Assembly (NCBI GenBank): GCA_014874425.1
Contig: JACWAG010000010.1
Span: forward strand, 1-23,109
Reading direction: 5' to 3'
From: Syntrophaceae bacterium
GTDB taxonomy: Bacteria; Desulfobacterota; Desulfomonilia; Desulfomonilales; Desulfomonilaceae
Length of the DNA: 23,109 bases
Shown: piece by piece, positions 22,844-23,109 of the stretch
How positions within the stretch are numbered: the stretch's first letter is position 1
Layout of the letters: each line of letters opens with the position of its first letter
The notes under the pieces: model-generated
Seen by the model: the letters and a program-made list of their open reading frames with translations, nothing else
The model's database searches: none
Told to the model about the DNA's origin: nothing
Translations under genes and position numbers: made by a program

Positions 22844-23109
22844 ATAGTTCGCCTGGATAAACGACCCTTCCTTCTACTAGAATGTCAGGCCCCACCTTGG
22901 ATGACCGCATTTCCACGAGTCGTGGAGCTTCTTCAAGTCTGTTTATACCTATCCCCGAAACCCCGCTAGGTGCGGATTTTCCACCTATGATAACAGGAGC
23001 GTAAAAAAACAAACAGCGGTCCACTATTCTAGCTTCCAGGGCTCCCCACGCTAGTCCGGCTCCTCCCTCGATCAGTAACGATGTTATACCCATCTTGTAA
23101 AGAGTTGAA
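22818..23109 (-). CDS. RibD C-terminal (reductase) domain protein, partial
   Basis: The 5' end is cut by the window edge; the frame stays open to 23109. The visible 97 residues match the end of the RibD reductase domain, which reduces the ribosyl chain of a pyrimidine intermediate in riboflavin synthesis using NADPH. Markers are LYKMGITSLLIEGGAGLA, then DRCLFFYAPVIIGG and the terminal strand DILVEGRVVYPG. Whether an N-terminal deaminase domain exists, as in full RibD, lies outside the window, so I give no symbol. It overlaps yciO by 26 bp. Confidence 0.85.
   Translation of the reverse strand, partial: STLYKMGITSLLIEGGAGLAWGALEARIVDRCLFFYAPVIIGGKSAPSGVSGIGINRLEEAPRLVEMRSSKVGPDILVEGRVVYPGELYDITDKSC

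Overview
The window reads as one chromosomal segment of a Gram-negative, strictly anaerobic-looking bacterium, most likely a Desulfobacterota (deltaproteobacterial) lineage of the sulfate-reducing or syntrophic kind. The outer membrane is supported by a Kdo transferase (WaaA), a LolA-like periplasmic protein, a beta-barrel protein ending in Phe and a MltD-type lytic transglycosylase. The anaerobic, sulfur-related character comes from a three-gene heterodisulfide-reductase/Qmo-like flavin and iron-sulfur cluster. GlyRS of the two-subunit alpha2beta2 type fits this placement. The genus-level assignment is inference. I see no tRNA, rRNA, transposase, CRISPR array or phage gene.

Layout. Positions 294-5824: housekeeping genes, namely a 23S pseudouridine synthase (rluB-like), a dodecin, a radical SAM protein (YhcC/YtqA type), radA, an XRE-cupin regulator and a lytic transglycosylase. 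Positions 6015-6983: a barrel-like outer-membrane protein with a perfect-stem terminator behind it. Positions 7329-11283 (minus strand): a QmoA-like flavoprotein, a QmoB-like HdrA/ferredoxin/MvhD fusion and a DsrK/HdrD-like iron-sulfur protein, probably one operon, with a secreted TPR protein just upstream. Positions 12386-15379: glyQ and glyS, followed by a convergent membrane-anchored SH3b protein.

Positions 16223-16716 are a gene-poor gap with an orphan rho-independent terminator, a candidate 26-codon ORF and the likely rpmH promoter. Positions 16717-20035 are the conserved rpmH-rnpA-yidD-yidC-jag block. Here rpmH is a 44-codon gene with a GTG start, and the only usable rnpA start codons lie inside rpmH in another frame. 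The block supplies ribosomal protein L34, RNase P protein, the membrane insertase pair and an RNA-binding partner. It is followed by a LolA-like gene and waaA instead of the mnmE gene often found there. On the opposite strand, yciO and the C-terminal part of a RibD-type reductase run into the window end.

The least ordinary parts are the soluble Qmo/Hdr-like cluster without a membrane subunit, the rpmH/rnpA overlap, the orphan terminator with its possible small transcript (17 nt of it are perfectly complementary to the 5' coding end of the TPR mRNA), and a dodecin with no tryptophan.
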